Below, piece after piece: positions 1 through 10,227 of a DNA stretch of 64,000 nt (positions are counted from its first letter, which is position 1; each line of letters starts with the position of its first letter). The translations under genes and the position numbers were made by a program. The notes beneath the pieces are model-generated. The model made no database searches and was not told the origin of the DNA. It saw nothing but the letters and a program-made list of their open reading frames with translations. This DNA comes from Rhipidocladum racemiflorum (Eukaryota > Streptophyta > Magnoliopsida > Poales > Poaceae): the NCBI GenBank assembly GCA_036346355.1, contig CM070570.1, positions 46,453,592 through 46,517,591 on the forward strand. The letters are read 5' to 3'.

Positions 1-933
1 AATTAGACATTGCTTAGAAATGCTTAGAACTGAACTTAGGAAGTTCTGGGAATAATGTTCCGTTAAAATGAAAATTATGTTGTTAGTATTAAGGTGGAAA
101 TAATATGGTTAAAATGAAAATGACTTAGACCGGACGAGAAATGATTGGAAAGTGGTGTAGTTATCGTTCTGGGTTTATGGAAAGTCTCGCCTAGTCAATT
201 AAGGACCGGTCTGAGTTTCGCTGAATGTAAAGCCTAACCGTACTACCACGAGTCTGGAATGGGACAGACCTGGCTAGCCGTATTGAATCATAACATGGAC
301 AGTCATGCCATATGAGGGTAGTGGTGTGGTGCAAGCGTGAGGCTGTCACTCTGGCGCAAGAGGGGGTTTCTGAATAGAGGGATTCTTTCAACGGTGAAAC
401 CTTAGCGGGCATGACTACATGTATGAATTTTTATAGGGGCCTTGTCATTATTTTCTCTGTCACTCACCAAAGGAAGTGTGTTGACACAAGGGGAATATCA
501 AGTCTTGTGGGTAAAGTTATACAACCTCTGCAGAGTGTCAAACTAATCGATTAGCCGCGCCCGTGGTTATGGGCATGCCGAGCAAGCCATTCTGAGATTA
601 GAATTTTGGTAAATTAAAGTTTGGTTTATGAAAAAGATGTTGGATGGAGGGAGTCCATCATGGGTAAAACTTGGAAAATTCCATGAGAGATTCCTGAGTC
701 AAAAGGAAAAATGTGTAGATTTGAGTTTCCTTATTAATTATGCTATTTAAAATTATTTAGAATGTTTAAGTAAACTGTTGCTTTACACTTAAACGAACCA
801 TATAACCTTCCTTTGTTGCCTGTACATTTATATTGCATTTTCGGTGTGATTTGCTGAGTACGTTAGTACCCACCCTTGCTTAATCTATTGCTTCAGAGGT
901 GGAGTATCACAATGGTGAGGACCAGTTGGACTA

Positions 934-1391
934 TGATATGAGTACGTCCGAGAATATGCTCGTGTTCCCGGCCGCTGTCCGCAGCTAGCCAGGACGCCGA
1001 GGATTAATCTCGATTAGCAACAGTTGGTTGTACGGAACCACCGGCCGGTTATCGACGGCAGCGCCTGAGGAAGTATTTGGTGGCAAACAAAAGCGTGCCT
1101 TTTCTCTTCTCCCTCTCCTCCTTTTATTCATGCGCCCCTAGCTTGCAAGATCCCACATGCAGGGAAGGGATAGCAAGACAACTAACAGAATCAGGAAAAG
1201 CTAGACTTATGGAAAGAGATAATAACGGAAAGCTAAACTTATGGAAAGAGATAACAACTTAAGGAAGGAAGATAACAAACTTAAGGAAAGAAGATAACAA
1301 AAATTATCTCTATTCTTGGGCTGGTTCTTCTGCGCCTGGAACTCCTCCCTTGCCCTTGCGCCTGTAGAACACTCGGTCCATACCTCTAACA
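934..1391 (-). repeat. Chromovirus 3' LTR (458 bp)
   Basis: Terminal repeat of the minus-strand chromovirus. It reads the same as the right LTR over its whole length. The last 26 or so codons and the stop of Gag-Pol lie inside it (stop at 1310-1312). TSD GACTA precedes it at 929-933. Confidence 0.95.
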
Positions 1392-4300
1392 ATACTCCCC
1401 CCATCCACATTCAGCTTGTCCTCAAGCTGAAAGTCTGGAAAAGTCTGCCGGAATTCCACGGCGTCTTGCCAAGTCGCCTCCTCAGGTGGAGTATCCTCCC
1501 ATAGGACCAGGAATTGACGGCACCCCCGAATGAACCGTTGCGCCAAAATCCGGGAGGGTGTGAGGGCACGGTCTGCTGGAGATGGAAAGGTGACCTCAAC
1601 CGGAAGTGGCGGAATGATCGTTGGTGGAGCACCTCGCAAGGGTTTCAACATGGAGACATGGAAAACATTGTGGATGCGTCGCTTTCCGCAAGGCGGTCGG
1701 TAAGCAACCTCGCCAATGCGGGCCACCACCTGGTAAGGGCCGTAAAACCGTGGTGATAACTTGTGCTGCTTCGTTTGGCGCATGGAGAGCTGGCGGTGTT
1801 TTTGAAGACGGAGCCAAGCCCAGTCCCCTACGTCAAAGGATACCTCCCGGTGATGACGGTCGTGTTGCTGCTTCATGCGGTTTTGGGCAGCCAGCAGATG
1901 TTGACGCGCACGGGCGAGGAGGTCCTCCCTGTCCACTAAGGCACCGTCGACCGCATCGACAGAGGTGGTGCCCTGCGAATATGGAACCAATGGCGGGGCC
2001 GGTCGGCCATAAACCAGCTCAAATGGCGTCATGCGGAGAGCGGAGTGATACGAAGAGTTGTAGCAAAATTCTGCCCATGGCAACCATCGGACCCAAGTGT
2101 TTGGCTTGTCGGCAACCAAGCAACGAAGGTACATCTCGATTGTCCTGTTGACCACCTCCGTTTGGCCGTCCGTCTGGGGGTGATATGCTGATGACATGAG
2201 GAGCTTGACGCCGCAACGCTGCAAAAGGTCCTGCCAGAAGGTACTGAGGAAAATCGGGTCCCGATCCGAGACAATCGTCTCGGGCATCCCATGAAGCCGA
2301 ACAATCTGATCGAAGAATAAGCCTGCTACCAAAGGAGCTGTGAAAGGCTGTTTAAGAGCCAAGAAATGGGCGTACTTAGAGAGGCGATCCACCACCACCA
2401 ATAGAGCTGTTTTGCCCTGCGATTTGGGCAGGCTAACCACGAAATCCATGGATACGTCTGTCCACACGTGGTGCGGCACTGGCAAAGGTTGGAGGAGGCC
2501 AGCCGGTGCCAAAGTGCTAGCTTTATGTTGTTGACAGACCTCGCATTGTCCCACGTAGTCCTCCACCGTTTTGCGCATGTGAGTCCAATAATATTGTTGC
2601 TGTACTCGGTGCAAGGTCTTGTTGATGCCCTCATGAGTGAGATCATGAATTGCCGCTACTACCTGCGAACGAAGCGGTGAGGTGGCTGGAAGGAACATGC
2701 GCCCATTCCTAAAGAGGAGGCCACGGCTGGTCGTCCAAGTGGACGCCTGGGCTCCTGACATGCGAGTCAGATCGGCGGATGGAGATGACTCGGCGCCGGG
2801 ACCTTGTGAGGAAACGACAGTTTCCGGAAGCTGCTCACAGCGCTGCCTGACTTCCGGGTCCTCACGGAGGACCTCCTCCCAATGTAGCCGGACCGAACTG
2901 CTGGGAACAGAGAGTGCCAAGCAGGAGGCCGGCTTCTCGTATATGCGTGACAGGGCGTCCGCCGCCCGATTGCATCTTCCCGGACGATACTCCACGAGGA
3001 AGTCGAATCCCATCAGCTTGCTGAGCCAATGCTGTTGCGGCGGGGTAATCAGGGCTTGTTCGAGGAGGTACTTGAGGCTTGCGTGGTCCGTGCGGACGAT
3101 GAAGGGACGCCCCCATAGGTACGGTCGCCAGTGTCGAATTGCCTTAGAGAGACCGATGAGCTCACGCTCATAGGCTGCCAACTTCGCATGGCGTTCCGCC
3201 AACCGACGACTGTAGAAGGCAATTGGATGGCCCTCCTGTTGGAGCACCGCGCCGATGCCCACGCTCGACGCATCGCACTCGATGACGAAGGTGGAGTCGA
3301 AGTCTGGAAGGTGTAACACTGGAGACTTCATGAGCGCCTCTTTGAGTTGTTGGAAGGCGAGTGCGGCCTCGGCTGTCCACTTGAACTCTTGCTTGCGAAG
3401 TAGGTTGGTTAATGGCTCGGCGATAGTTGCATAGTGTAGGATGAAACGCCTATAGTAGCCGGCGAGCCCCAAGAAACTGCGAACGCCGTGCACAGATGTC
3501 GGTGTGGGCCACCTCGCCACATCTTGCACCTTATTGGGGTTGGCGGCCACCCCTTCGCCGGAGATAATGTGCCCCAAATAACTTACAGTTTCTTGAACAA
3601 AGGCACATTTGGAGCGCTTCAATTGCAGCTCATGGAGGCGAAGGCGCTCGAGGACCATACACAGGTGTTGAAGATGCTCGACGCGCGATTGACTGTATAT
3701 GAGAATATCATCAAAGAAAACAAGAACAAACTTCCGGAGGAACGGCGCGAGGACTTCATTCATGAGGGCTTGGAAAGTAGAGGGAGCGTTGCAGAGCCCA
3801 AAAGCCATCACCATGAACTCATAATGGCCATGATGCGTGCGGAACGCTGTCTTCTCAACATCATCCGGTTGCATTCTGACTTGATGGTACCCGGAACGGA
3901 GGTCCAGTTTGGAGAAGAATTGTGCGCCGTGTAGTTCATCCAGGAGTTCCTCCACTACCGGAATGGGGAACTTGTCTTTTACTGTCTTGGCGTTGAGCTC
4001 ACGATAATCGACGCAGAAACGCCACGAGCCATCCTCCTTCTTGACCAGCAGTACCGGTGAGGAGAAAGGGGATCGGCTGGGCTGAATAATGCCTTGTGAG
4101 AGCATCTCCTCGCATTGCCTTTCAATTTCATCCTTTTGTCGGTGTGGATATCTATAGGGCCTTACGACCACTGGGTTGGTTCCATCTTTTAAACAAATGC
4201 GATGGTCACATGCGCGAGAAGGCGGCAATCCCCTTGGCTCCTGGAAGAGGTCGTCGAAGGAGGCCAGGATGGCGGACGTGTCGGCCTCTGCCTCGATTGC

Positions 4301-5926
4301 GGTCACCAAGTGACCCCGTGGGTCTGGTTCCCTGCCGATGCCGTGAATGTCCACCTGAGTGCCCTGGCAGTGGAAGGCCATATGCAGGGAGTCAAAGTTC
4401 CAATTAATGTCTCCTAGTCCTTGCAACCATTGTACACCCAATACTGCATCAAAGCCTTCTAGTGGTATAACCAGGAAGGAAGCACTGAATGCGTGTGTAT
4501 CAATGAGGAAGTTGCAGTTTTGGATCTTGCCCAAACAGGGGAGATGGTCTCCATTCGCAACGCGAACTTGCTGGCCTTCCCCGGAATCCTGTCTGGAGCC
4601 CACTTTTGCTGCCGCATGGGAGCTCAAGAAATTGTGTGTACTCCCGCTGTCTACTAATCCCAATAGCTCTTGTCCTGCAATGATCATCCGGACTTGCATG
4701 GTGCTTCCTTTGGTAGGACCTCGTAGAGCCATCGCAGAAAGTGCAGGCTCCTCCTCCTCCAATGCCTCGGCATCCCCTTCTTCCTCATCTAAGACCTCGA
4801 GAAGGAAGAGCTTTTTGCATCGATGTCCGCGGCTATAAACCTCGTCGCAGTTGTAACAGAGCCCCTTCTCGCGTCTTTCCGCCATTTCCTCCGCGCTGAG
4901 TCGGCGACGGTAAGGAGCAGAGGCGGTGGAAGAGCCCTGCGAGCTGGTGGGGGTATTCCGACCTCCTCCGTGACCTGCGGAGGGCACCGTCGCGGTCGGC
5001 GCGGAAGCGCGAGCCGGAGGCGCTCCCTTGTCGGTTGGTGAAGATCGCTGGGCGCTCGCGGCAGGAAGAACAGAGCCGCCCATGGGAGCGAAGGATGGCG
5101 CGCCTCCGCTGAAGGGTGGTCGGTGTCGAGCGCCTTGCGGCAAAGCACGGAGGGCCCGCGCAATCCACTGCTCCTCCCTGCGCTCGGCCTCCCGCGCCAA
5201 GCCAACGGCCTCGGCTAGATCGCGTGGCCGATCGCGACGCACATCCGCCGCGAGAGTTGACGACAACCCGGCCGTGTACATCTCGATTTGATCCTCCTTC
5301 TTCATTCGGGGTGCGCGTGATAGCAACTTCTGGAACTCCTTGGCGTACTCATCCACGCGGGATTCCCCTTGCTTCAGATTCACTAGGTCCCCTAGGGGCC
5401 CTACCGAAAAATGACGGGTGAACCTTTGAAGGAAGGTGTCGCAGAAATCGGTCCAAGAGATGAACCGTTCCTCTTGCTCCCAATTGTCCAACACCTCCTG
5501 CGCCTCCCCGCGGAGATGAAGGCCTGCCATCATGACGTGTTCAGACTCCGGAATGTCGTGGGCTCGTGCGAAACGTTCGCATTGACGGAGCCATAACAAC
5601 GGGTCCTCAGTGCCGTCATATAAGGACAGCTCGTATCGGGGAGCTCGATGCGCCCATCTGCGATCCGTGTGCTCGCGTCGGCCTCCGTCCTCATTCCGAT
5701 CCTCAGCACGCGAACGTCCCCGAGGAGGGGAATACCTCCTGCGTCCCCTCGCAGCGCTGGACTCCGTCCGCTCGTCCCGCATACCTACATCCGGTACGGG
5801 TCGCTTGCCGGATATCTTGAGGAGATCCGCCATCATCTGCTCTATGCGATCCAGACGAGGGTTCACGCCTGCAAGGCCTTCCACCGTCGCCTCCAGCTTG
5901 GTGAGACGATCGTCGGATCCTGCCAT
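1310..5926 (-). CDS. Gag-Pol polyprotein of chromovirus (1538 aa, intact)
   Basis: This single uninterrupted frame encodes all retrotransposition functions. Gag spans about residues 98-260. It is followed by a zinc knuckle with C357-x2-C360-x7-H368-x-C370, then an aspartic protease with D-S-G at 426-428. Reverse transcriptase spans about 590-760 with the FFDD active site at 737-740. RNase H carries acidic D885, E922, D947 and D990. The integrase has a zinc-binding H1094/H1098/C1128/C1131 and a catalytic D1161, D1221, E1257, the last two separated by 35 residues. The C-terminus (about 1440-1510) has a chromodomain-like stretch (VLWEDTPPEEATW) followed by FQLEDKLN. RT before integrase places it in Ty3/gypsy, and the chromodomain-like tail places it in the plant chromoviruses. 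I cannot decide the clade. The ATG at 5926 lies about 30 bp downstream of the 5' LTR. No stop or frameshift separates Gag from Pol. The frame ends inside the 3' LTR. Confidence 0.95.
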   Translation of the reverse strand: MAGSDDRLTKLEATVEGLAGVNPRLDRIEQMMADLLKISGKRPVPDVGMRDERTESSAARGRRRYSPPRGRSRAEDRNEDGGRREHTDRRWAHRAPRYELSLYDGTEDPLLWLRQCERFARAHDIPESEHVMMAGLHLRGEAQEVLDNWEQEERFISWTDFCDTFLQRFTRHFSVGPLGDLVNLKQGESRVDEYAKEFQKLLSRAPRMKKEDQIEMYTAGLSSTLAADVRRDRPRDLAEAVGLAREAERREEQWIARALRALPQGARHRPPFSGGAPSFAPMGGSVLPAASAQRSSPTDKGAPPARASAPTATVPSAGHGGGRNTPTSSQGSSTASAPYRRRLSAEEMAERREKGLCYNCDEVYSRGHRCKKLFLLEVLDEEEGDAEALEEEEPALSAMALRGPTKGSTMQVRMIIAGQELLGLVDSGSTHNFLSSHAAAKVGSRQDSGEGQQVRVANGDHLPCLGKIQNCNFLIDTHAFSASFLVIPLEGFDAVLGVQWLQGLGDINWNFDSLHMAFHCQGTQVDIHGIGREPDPRGHLVTAIEAEADTSAILASFDDLFQEPRGLPPSRACDHRICLKDGTNPVVVRPYRYPHRQKDEIERQCEEMLSQGIIQPSRSPFSSPVLLVKKEDGSWRFCVDYRELNAKTVKDKFPIPVVEELLDELHGAQFFSKLDLRSGYHQVRMQPDDVEKTAFRTHHGHYEFMVMAFGLCNAPSTFQALMNEVLAPFLRKFVLVFFDDILIYSQSRVEHLQHLCMVLERLRLHELQLKRSKCAFVQETVSYLGHIISGEGVAANPNKVQDVARWPTPTSVHGVRSFLGLAGYYRRFILHYATIAEPLTNLLRKQEFKWTAEAALAFQQLKEALMKSPVLHLPDFDSTFVIECDASSVGIGAVLQQEGHPIAFYSRRLAERHAKLAAYERELIGLSKAIRHWRPYLWGRPFIVRTDHASLKYLLEQALITPPQQHWLSKLMGFDFLVEYRPGRCNRAADALSRIYEKPASCLALSVPSSSVRLHWEEVLREDPEVRQRCEQLPETVVSSQGPGAESSPSADLTRMSGAQASTWTTSRGLLFRNGRMFLPATSPLRSQVVAAIHDLTHEGINKTLHRVQQQYYWTHMRKTVEDYVGQCEVCQQHKASTLAPAGLLQPLPVPHHVWTDVSMDFVVSLPKSQGKTALLVVVDRLSKYAHFLALKQPFTAPLVAGLFFDQIVRLHGMPETIVSDRDPIFLSTFWQDLLQRCGVKLLMSSAYHPQTDGQTEVVNRTIEMYLRCLVADKPNTWVRWLPWAEFCYNSSYHSALRMTPFELVYGRPAPPLVPYSQGTTSVDAVDGALVDREDLLARARQHLLAAQNRMKQQHDRHHREVSFDVGDWAWLRLQKHRQLSMRQTKQHKLSPRFYGPYQVVARIGEVAYRPPCGKRRIHNVFHVSMLKPLRGAPPTIIPPLPVEVTFPSPADRALTPSRILAQRFIRGCRQFLVLWEDTPPEEATWQDAVEFRQTFPDFQLEDKLNVDGGSIVRGMDRVFYRRKGKGGVPGAEEPAQE

Positions 5927-5942
5927 GGGGCGAGGATCGATC

Positions 5943-5955
5943 GGCTCTGATACCA
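5943..5955 (-). promoter_or_regulatory. Primer binding site (tRNA-iMet)
   Basis: The minus strand reads TGGTATCAGAGCC, two bases after the 5' LTR ends at 5958. This is the standard plant retrotransposon primer site complementary to the 3' end of initiator methionine tRNA. Confidence 0.92.
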
Positions 5956-5957
5956 GT

Positions 5958-6415
5958 TGATATGAGTACGTCCGAGAATATGCTCGTGTTCCCGGCCGCT
6001 GTCCGCAGCTAGCCAGGACGCCGAGGATTAATCTCGATTAGCAACAGTTGGTTGTACGGAACCACCGGCCGGTTATCGACGGCAGCGCCTGAGGAAGTAT
6101 TTGGTGGCAAACAAAAGCGTGCCTTTTCTCTTCTCCCTCTCCTCCTTTTATTCATGCGCCCCTAGCTTGCAAGATCCCACATGCAGGGAAGGGATAGCAA
6201 GACAACTAACAGAATCAGGAAAAGCTAGACTTATGGAAAGAGATAATAACGGAAAGCTAAACTTATGGAAAGAGATAACAACTTAAGGAAGGAAGATAAC
6301 AAACTTAAGGAAAGAAGATAACAAAAATTATCTCTATTCTTGGGCTGGTTCTTCTGCGCCTGGAACTCCTCCCTTGCCCTTGCGCCTGTAGAACACTCGG
6401 TCCATACCTCTAACA
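5958..6415 (-). repeat. Chromovirus 5' LTR (458 bp)
   Basis: Right terminal repeat of the minus-strand element, so the 5' LTR. It is followed by TSD GACTA at 6416-6420 and matches the left LTR base for base as far as I can see. Confidence 0.95.
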
Positions 6416-6670
6416 GACTAGGTCGTGCCCCCAGTCGATTGTTGTGGCAAATAAATTGGGCTCTATTTAATTGTTATCCAGTTCGCTGCTTTTATTTATT
6501 CGTTTACTTATTTGTTGGTTGCACGCCCTTTCATTTGTAACTCTGAATATTTATTATTAATAAAGAGCGATGGATATGCTATGGTTTCATTTCTACTGTG
6601 TGTACTAGCATTTTCTGGACTATTACAGAATACACAGAGGATTTCGGAGGTGTTATTATGGGGTCCGACA

Positions 6671-6935
6671 AATACCGTTGAAAACTCAATCCAACAAGTC
6701 TACATTTCAATAACATTTATTTCAATACTATGGTATATGATATTTGAAATTAATATCCATTACTGAAAATGAATGTTCGCACTTAGTATAGCTTCGTTGT
6801 CCTTTCATTATCCCACAGATGAGGATGTTAGACCTATATAAACACTATGTTAGTAAAAAAATGAGTTGTAATGAAATGAAACATATAAATATGCTTAGCT
6901 AACATCAAAACAACAATAAATATGTTTAACTACCG
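6671..6935. other. AT-rich stretch without recognised features
   Basis: Non-coding, AT-rich sequence between the end of LTR G and a dispersed repeat copy. I see no gene, LTR end or TIR here. Confidence 0.5.
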
Positions 6936-7197
6936 TTTAACCGTTTTCGTGAAAAATCGATGGACTAGTTGAACTTTTTTTACGATCGATATTTTTGAGC
7001 GATTTTCATTGATTTTCTTCGAAAATCGAGCGGTTTTCACCGATTTTCAATTGGTTTATGTTGCTTAATTTTTTTTTCAAATTTTCAAAAAAAATTTTTT
7101 TTTTAGTTTGATCGGTTTATCGACCGATTTTGAATATCTACCTCGTTGATAAGGGTAAAAATCGTGAAAGTCAAGTGATTTTCAATGATTTTTGGAA
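6936..7197 (+). repeat. Dispersed repeat, copy 1 (rich in CGATTTTC and GGTTTTCACCG)
   Basis: A diverged copy of the repeat found again at about 16588-16862. Both contain, in the same order, a GATTTTC/TCGAAAA block, a GGTTTTCACC block, a T/A-rich run of AATTTTT, then GGTTTAYCGACC and a final TGATTTT block. It is non-coding and of unknown class. Confidence 0.5.
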
Positions 7198-7361
7198 CAC
7201 TGTTGGTGGGCACCAAATCGATCGGCACCATTACAACTTGGCCATCATTGTGCAAATGTTTAGTAAAAGACGAGCCAAACCAATGCCTCTAATGAAATTG
7301 TAGGTACCGAATCAACCAAAACGTCTCAAAACAAATACTACTAAAAAAGATAAAGATGGAC

Positions 7362-7445
7362 TGAGCCATAGCTCAGTTGGCAAGCATTGCTCATTTGCTG
7401 TTGTGCATGTTGCCCGCACTGTGTTCCAACATTTGGTTCGATGCA
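7362..7445 (+). repeat. tRNA-like pol III promoter, possible SINE head
   Basis: The segment holds a good A-box (TAGCTCAGTTGG, about 7370) and a B-box (GGTTCGATGC, about 7436) at tRNA-like spacing. The rest does not fold as a complete tRNA, and the B-box has drifted from GGTTCGANTC. The most likely explanation is the head of a tRNA-derived SINE or a decayed tRNA copy. I could not define a 3' tail or target duplication. Confidence 0.4.
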
Positions 7446-7540
7446 GGTGCTTACTAATTAAAAATATATATACACACGTGCGTACATGTTCAATAGAATA
7501 AGCATGCCCGCAAGAATATACAAATAAAAGTAGAAGCACA

Positions 7541-7714
7541 TGTAGAAGAACACACAAAAGTATGAGGGTAATGTTTTCTCTTTATTAGATTGATTTTTCT
7601 GTACAAATGGGTGCCCAATAAATAGCAAAGCAAACTTGCAGATATGTTCGGATTCGCCCACCAATGGACAGAGTCCTTCCATACTTAGACAGTGATTCTA
7701 TTTATATCATAACA
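7541..7714 (-). repeat. Candidate 3' LTR of the truncated copia element
   Basis: It starts TGTAGAAGAAC and ends CATAACA on the plus strand and directly abuts a polypurine tract at 7715. The left boundary rests only on the TG dinucleotide, because no second LTR is available for comparison. Confidence 0.45.
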
Positions 7715-8029
7715 CTCCCCCTTGGGTGAATACCGCATAATGCATATGTCTTGTTAAAAACTCCTCCCAAAAACTTAATGGAAAAAAAAAGAATGGAGAA
7801 AAGAGTACATTACCCTCGCACTCCGTGTTACATTAGTTGTCTTATTAAAAACCTTCATTTGAGAAACTTCAGAAAAAACTCACTAAGGGAAAAAACGTAC
7901 AAATTACAATCTTCAGGATATAAAATATGATCTTCAGGATCATGCAAAAAGGATCATAGTTCAGGGATTTACTCCCTCTGAACTTTGCAAATCTATAAGT
8001 CGCTTCATTCCAATGCTATTAACACACTT

Positions 8030-8362
8030 TTAGAAAATAGACTTTGGCAAGGATTTTGTGAACAAATCTACTAGATTCTCACATGACTTAGTTTGCATGA
8101 TTTTTTCCTCACCATTCTTCTGGAGTTCGTGATGATAGAACAATTTAGAAGCAATATGCTTCGTGATATTGCTCTTTACATAACTCATTTGCATTTGTGC
8201 AACACAAGCAGCATTATCTTCATAGATAATGGTGGGGGTATCGGCGGTATTAAGATCACATAATTTTTTAATATGGTTAATTACACGACTCAGCCAAACA
8301 CACTCACGTGAGGCTTCATATAAAACTATAATATCTGAGTGGTTGGTAGAAGTAGCTACCAA
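8030..8362 (-). pseudogene. Copia RNase H / C-terminal Pol fragment
   Basis: This 110-codon open stretch encodes the C-terminal part of a Ty1/copia polyprotein. It reads ALYEASRECVWLSRVINHI-like (here with VLYEASREC), then YEDNAACVAQ, then TKHIASKLFYHHEL and DLFTKSLP. These are the usual RNase H D-N-A-A-C and 'LFTK.LP' signatures of copia elements. Upstream coding continues in other frames with stops, so the gene is broken. The ATG at 8362 is only the first Met of the open stretch, not a real start. Confidence 0.75.
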
Positions 8363-8399
8363 GGTTTGCTTAAAAGACTACCAAGAAATAGCTGAACCA

Positions 8400-9500
8400 C
8401 CGAAGAGAAACACGAAACCAGTATGAGATTTTGCATTGTGGGGATCAGACAGATAGTCAGCATTCGTATATCCCACCATGGTTAAGTCTTGGTTCTTCCA
8501 ATAAAACAAACCAAGATCTTAGGTACCTTGGAGGTATATGAGTAAAGTCTTAACACCAGCCTGATGTCTTCTGATTGGGGCTGCACTGTGTCTTGCTAGA
8601 AATTACTGCGAATGCAATATCAGGCATTGTGCAATTCACAAGATACATGAGTGCATCGATAGCACTTAAATATGGGACTTCAAGTCCTAAGACTTCCTCA
8701 TTTTCCATCCTTAGTCTAAATGGGTCTTTATCCGCTAAGGGTTATCACAACCATGGGGGTTTTCAAAGGATGAGATTTATCCATATTGAATCTTTCCAAT
8801 ACCTTCTTGGTATAAGCAGACTAGTGTACAAAAATTCCTTCTGGGAAATGCTCAAGCTGCAGGCCTATGCAAAATTTGGTTTTACCCAAATCCTTCATCT
8901 CAAATTCTGTCGTGACGTAAGCACTTGCTTCCTTTATCTCCTCTGTGATTCCGATGATATTTAAATCATCGACATATACCGAGATAATACAAAATCCATT
9001 CTAGGATTTCTTTATGAACACACAGGGACAATCTTCATTATTTGAATATCCCTTCTTCAGGTGGAATTTACTAAATCGGTTATACCACATCCTTCATGAC
9101 TGTTTTAATCTGTATAGCGATCTCTGCAGTTTAATGCTCTACATGTTGCGATTATTAGGATTAAAAACTTTTACTCCTTTAGGGACCCATGTAAATATCC
9201 GTATCCAGTGACCCATACAAATATGCGATCACCATATCCATCAACTGCATTGTTAAATTTAAGCTTGCTACCAGAACGTTATTCCACTGATTACAGGAGA
9301 ATATGTTTCATCGTAATCGATGACGGGTCTTTGCGTGAACCCTTGTATTACAAGACTGCTTTATGTCTCACCACCTGGTTATTTTCATTCCTCTTCTGGA
9401 TGAAAACCCATTTTGATCCTACATGAAACACTTTAGTAGGTGTTCGGTCAATAGTACCAAAAAATTTATCCTATTAAGCATGCGCAATTCTGCCTCAATT
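8400..9500 (-). pseudogene. Copia reverse transcriptase remnant
   Basis: Read on the minus strand, the RT palm appears as VYVDDLNIIG near 8950-8980. It is followed toward lower coordinates by motifs such as GLQLEHFPEGIFVHQSAY and LERFNMD. The frame changes several times and contains stops, so no functional enzyme can be made. It belongs to the same truncated copia element as the RNase H fragment. Confidence 0.6.
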
Positions 9501-9540
9501 GCTTCTTTCCATTTGACCCAATCTGAGTGCTTTTGGTACT

Positions 9541-10163
9541 CTACCATGGACTTTGGTTATGGATCCCAGTGAGGGAGTGAAGTCCCAATTATAAGCCAGG
9601 GACTTTGCATTCTCTCGCTGGGACTTCGCGCTCGCGAACTTCACTGGAACTTCGTCCTCGCGAACGTCGTTCTCTCCTCCCTCCTTCTTATAAGCCAGAG
9701 AATGGCCAGCCAACGCGCTAATCCTGCTAATCACGAACGCGCTAATCATTTTGCTGCCAGCTCCTTTGATCATTTCATTGCCTTTGGTCATTTCGTTGCT
9801 TGCTTTGGTCATTTCACTACATTGTTTTAGTCATTTCACCGCTTTGCTTTGGTCATTTCCTGTCTCCACGTCTCGCCAGCCGAAAGCTGCCTGCTACGTC
9901 GAAAGTTGATAAGGGGGGCCATGACCGGTTCCTGGTGAACCGCACAAGGCTTGACCGGTTCCTGGTGCACGGGAGAAGCAATAAAAAATTCGGAAATACT
10001 GATGTCCGGTTTTTCGTGAACTAAATATGTTTTCTCCGGTTTTCGGTGAACGGTAGATGCATGTTTGGTTCACTAGAAACCGGAGATGATTGGTTTTTTT
10101 GTAAATACACGAAACTATTGTATTTGTAAATACGAATTAAAAGTTATATTAAATATGATTTTT
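9541..10163. other. Non-coding stretch with small internal repeats
   Basis: No gene recognised. A 16-bp motif GACCGGTTCCTGGTG occurs twice (about 9923 and 9953), and variants of ACCGG/GTTCAC recur to 10085. The origin is unknown. Confidence 0.45.
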
Positions 10164-10227
10164 TCTTCAATTAATTTATGGTTAAACGTAGATTCTGTTT
10201 CTCTTCAATTAATTTATGGTTAAACGT
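10164..10227 (+). repeat. Short tandem duplication, 38-bp period
   Basis: The 26-bp core that starts TCTTCAATTAATTTATGG occurs at 10164-10189 and again at 10202-10227. Confidence 0.7.

Larger units (their letters stand above)
929..6420 (-). mobile_element. Complete Ty3/gypsy chromovirus LTR retrotransposon
   Basis: This is a full-length element on the minus strand. The LTRs lie at 934-1391 and 5958-6415, both 458 bp and identical as far as I can read. They begin TGATATGAGTACG and end CCTCTAACA on the plus strand. The 5-bp target duplication GACTA lies at 929-933 and 6416-6420. Next to the right (5') LTR the minus strand reads TGGTATCAGAGCC (5943-5955), the usual initiator-methionine tRNA primer site. 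A purine-rich tract, the complement of 1392-1409, abuts the left (3') LTR. The internal region carries one open Gag-Pol frame. Matching LTRs, intact coding and a perfect TSD indicate a very recent insertion that may still be active. Confidence 0.96.
1..6670 (+). mobile_element. Gypsy-type LTR (LTR G), 3' part, split by a chromovirus
   Basis: The sequence at 1-933 and 6421-6670 reads as one LTR that begins left of the window and ends GTCCGACA at 6670. It is recognised by blocks shared with other LTRs here. These are CTTGTGGGTAAAG with CCTCTGCAGAG at about 504-560, the palindrome around GAGTACGTTAGTAC at 853-879, and a Py-rich AG at about 895. The chromovirus at 934-6415 interrupts it, with GACTA duplicated on both sides. 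No PBS follows 6670, so this is a solo LTR or the 3' LTR of an element. It holds no coding region. The superfamily (Ty3/gypsy) is inferred from similarity to the other TGTAACACCCC-type LTRs in the window. Confidence 0.6.
7541..9540 (-). mobile_element. Truncated Ty1/copia retrotransposon (3' LTR, RNase H and RT remnants)
   Basis: A minus-strand copia remnant. A short 3' LTR candidate lies at 7541-7714 (TGTAGAAGAAC to CATAACA). It is preceded in the sense direction by a polypurine tract, the complement of the CCCCC run at 7715-7726. RNase H and reverse transcriptase remnants follow at 8030-8370 and about 8400-9500. The RT active site YVDD can be read on the minus strand at 8965-8976. Many stops and frameshifts break the frame. 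No 5' LTR is found at the right side, where recognisable coding stops near 9540, so the 5' half is lost. Confidence 0.7.

Noticed and set aside
1621..5960. Many open frames on the plus strand inside the chromovirus (for example 1621-2151, 2682-3173, 4359-4838)
   Set aside because: They lie opposite the intact Gag-Pol gene and have no domains. They are antisense shadows of a GC-rich coding region.
7362..7445. A functional tRNA gene
   Set aside because: Only the A and B boxes fit. The acceptor and anticodon stems do not pair and the B-box has drifted.
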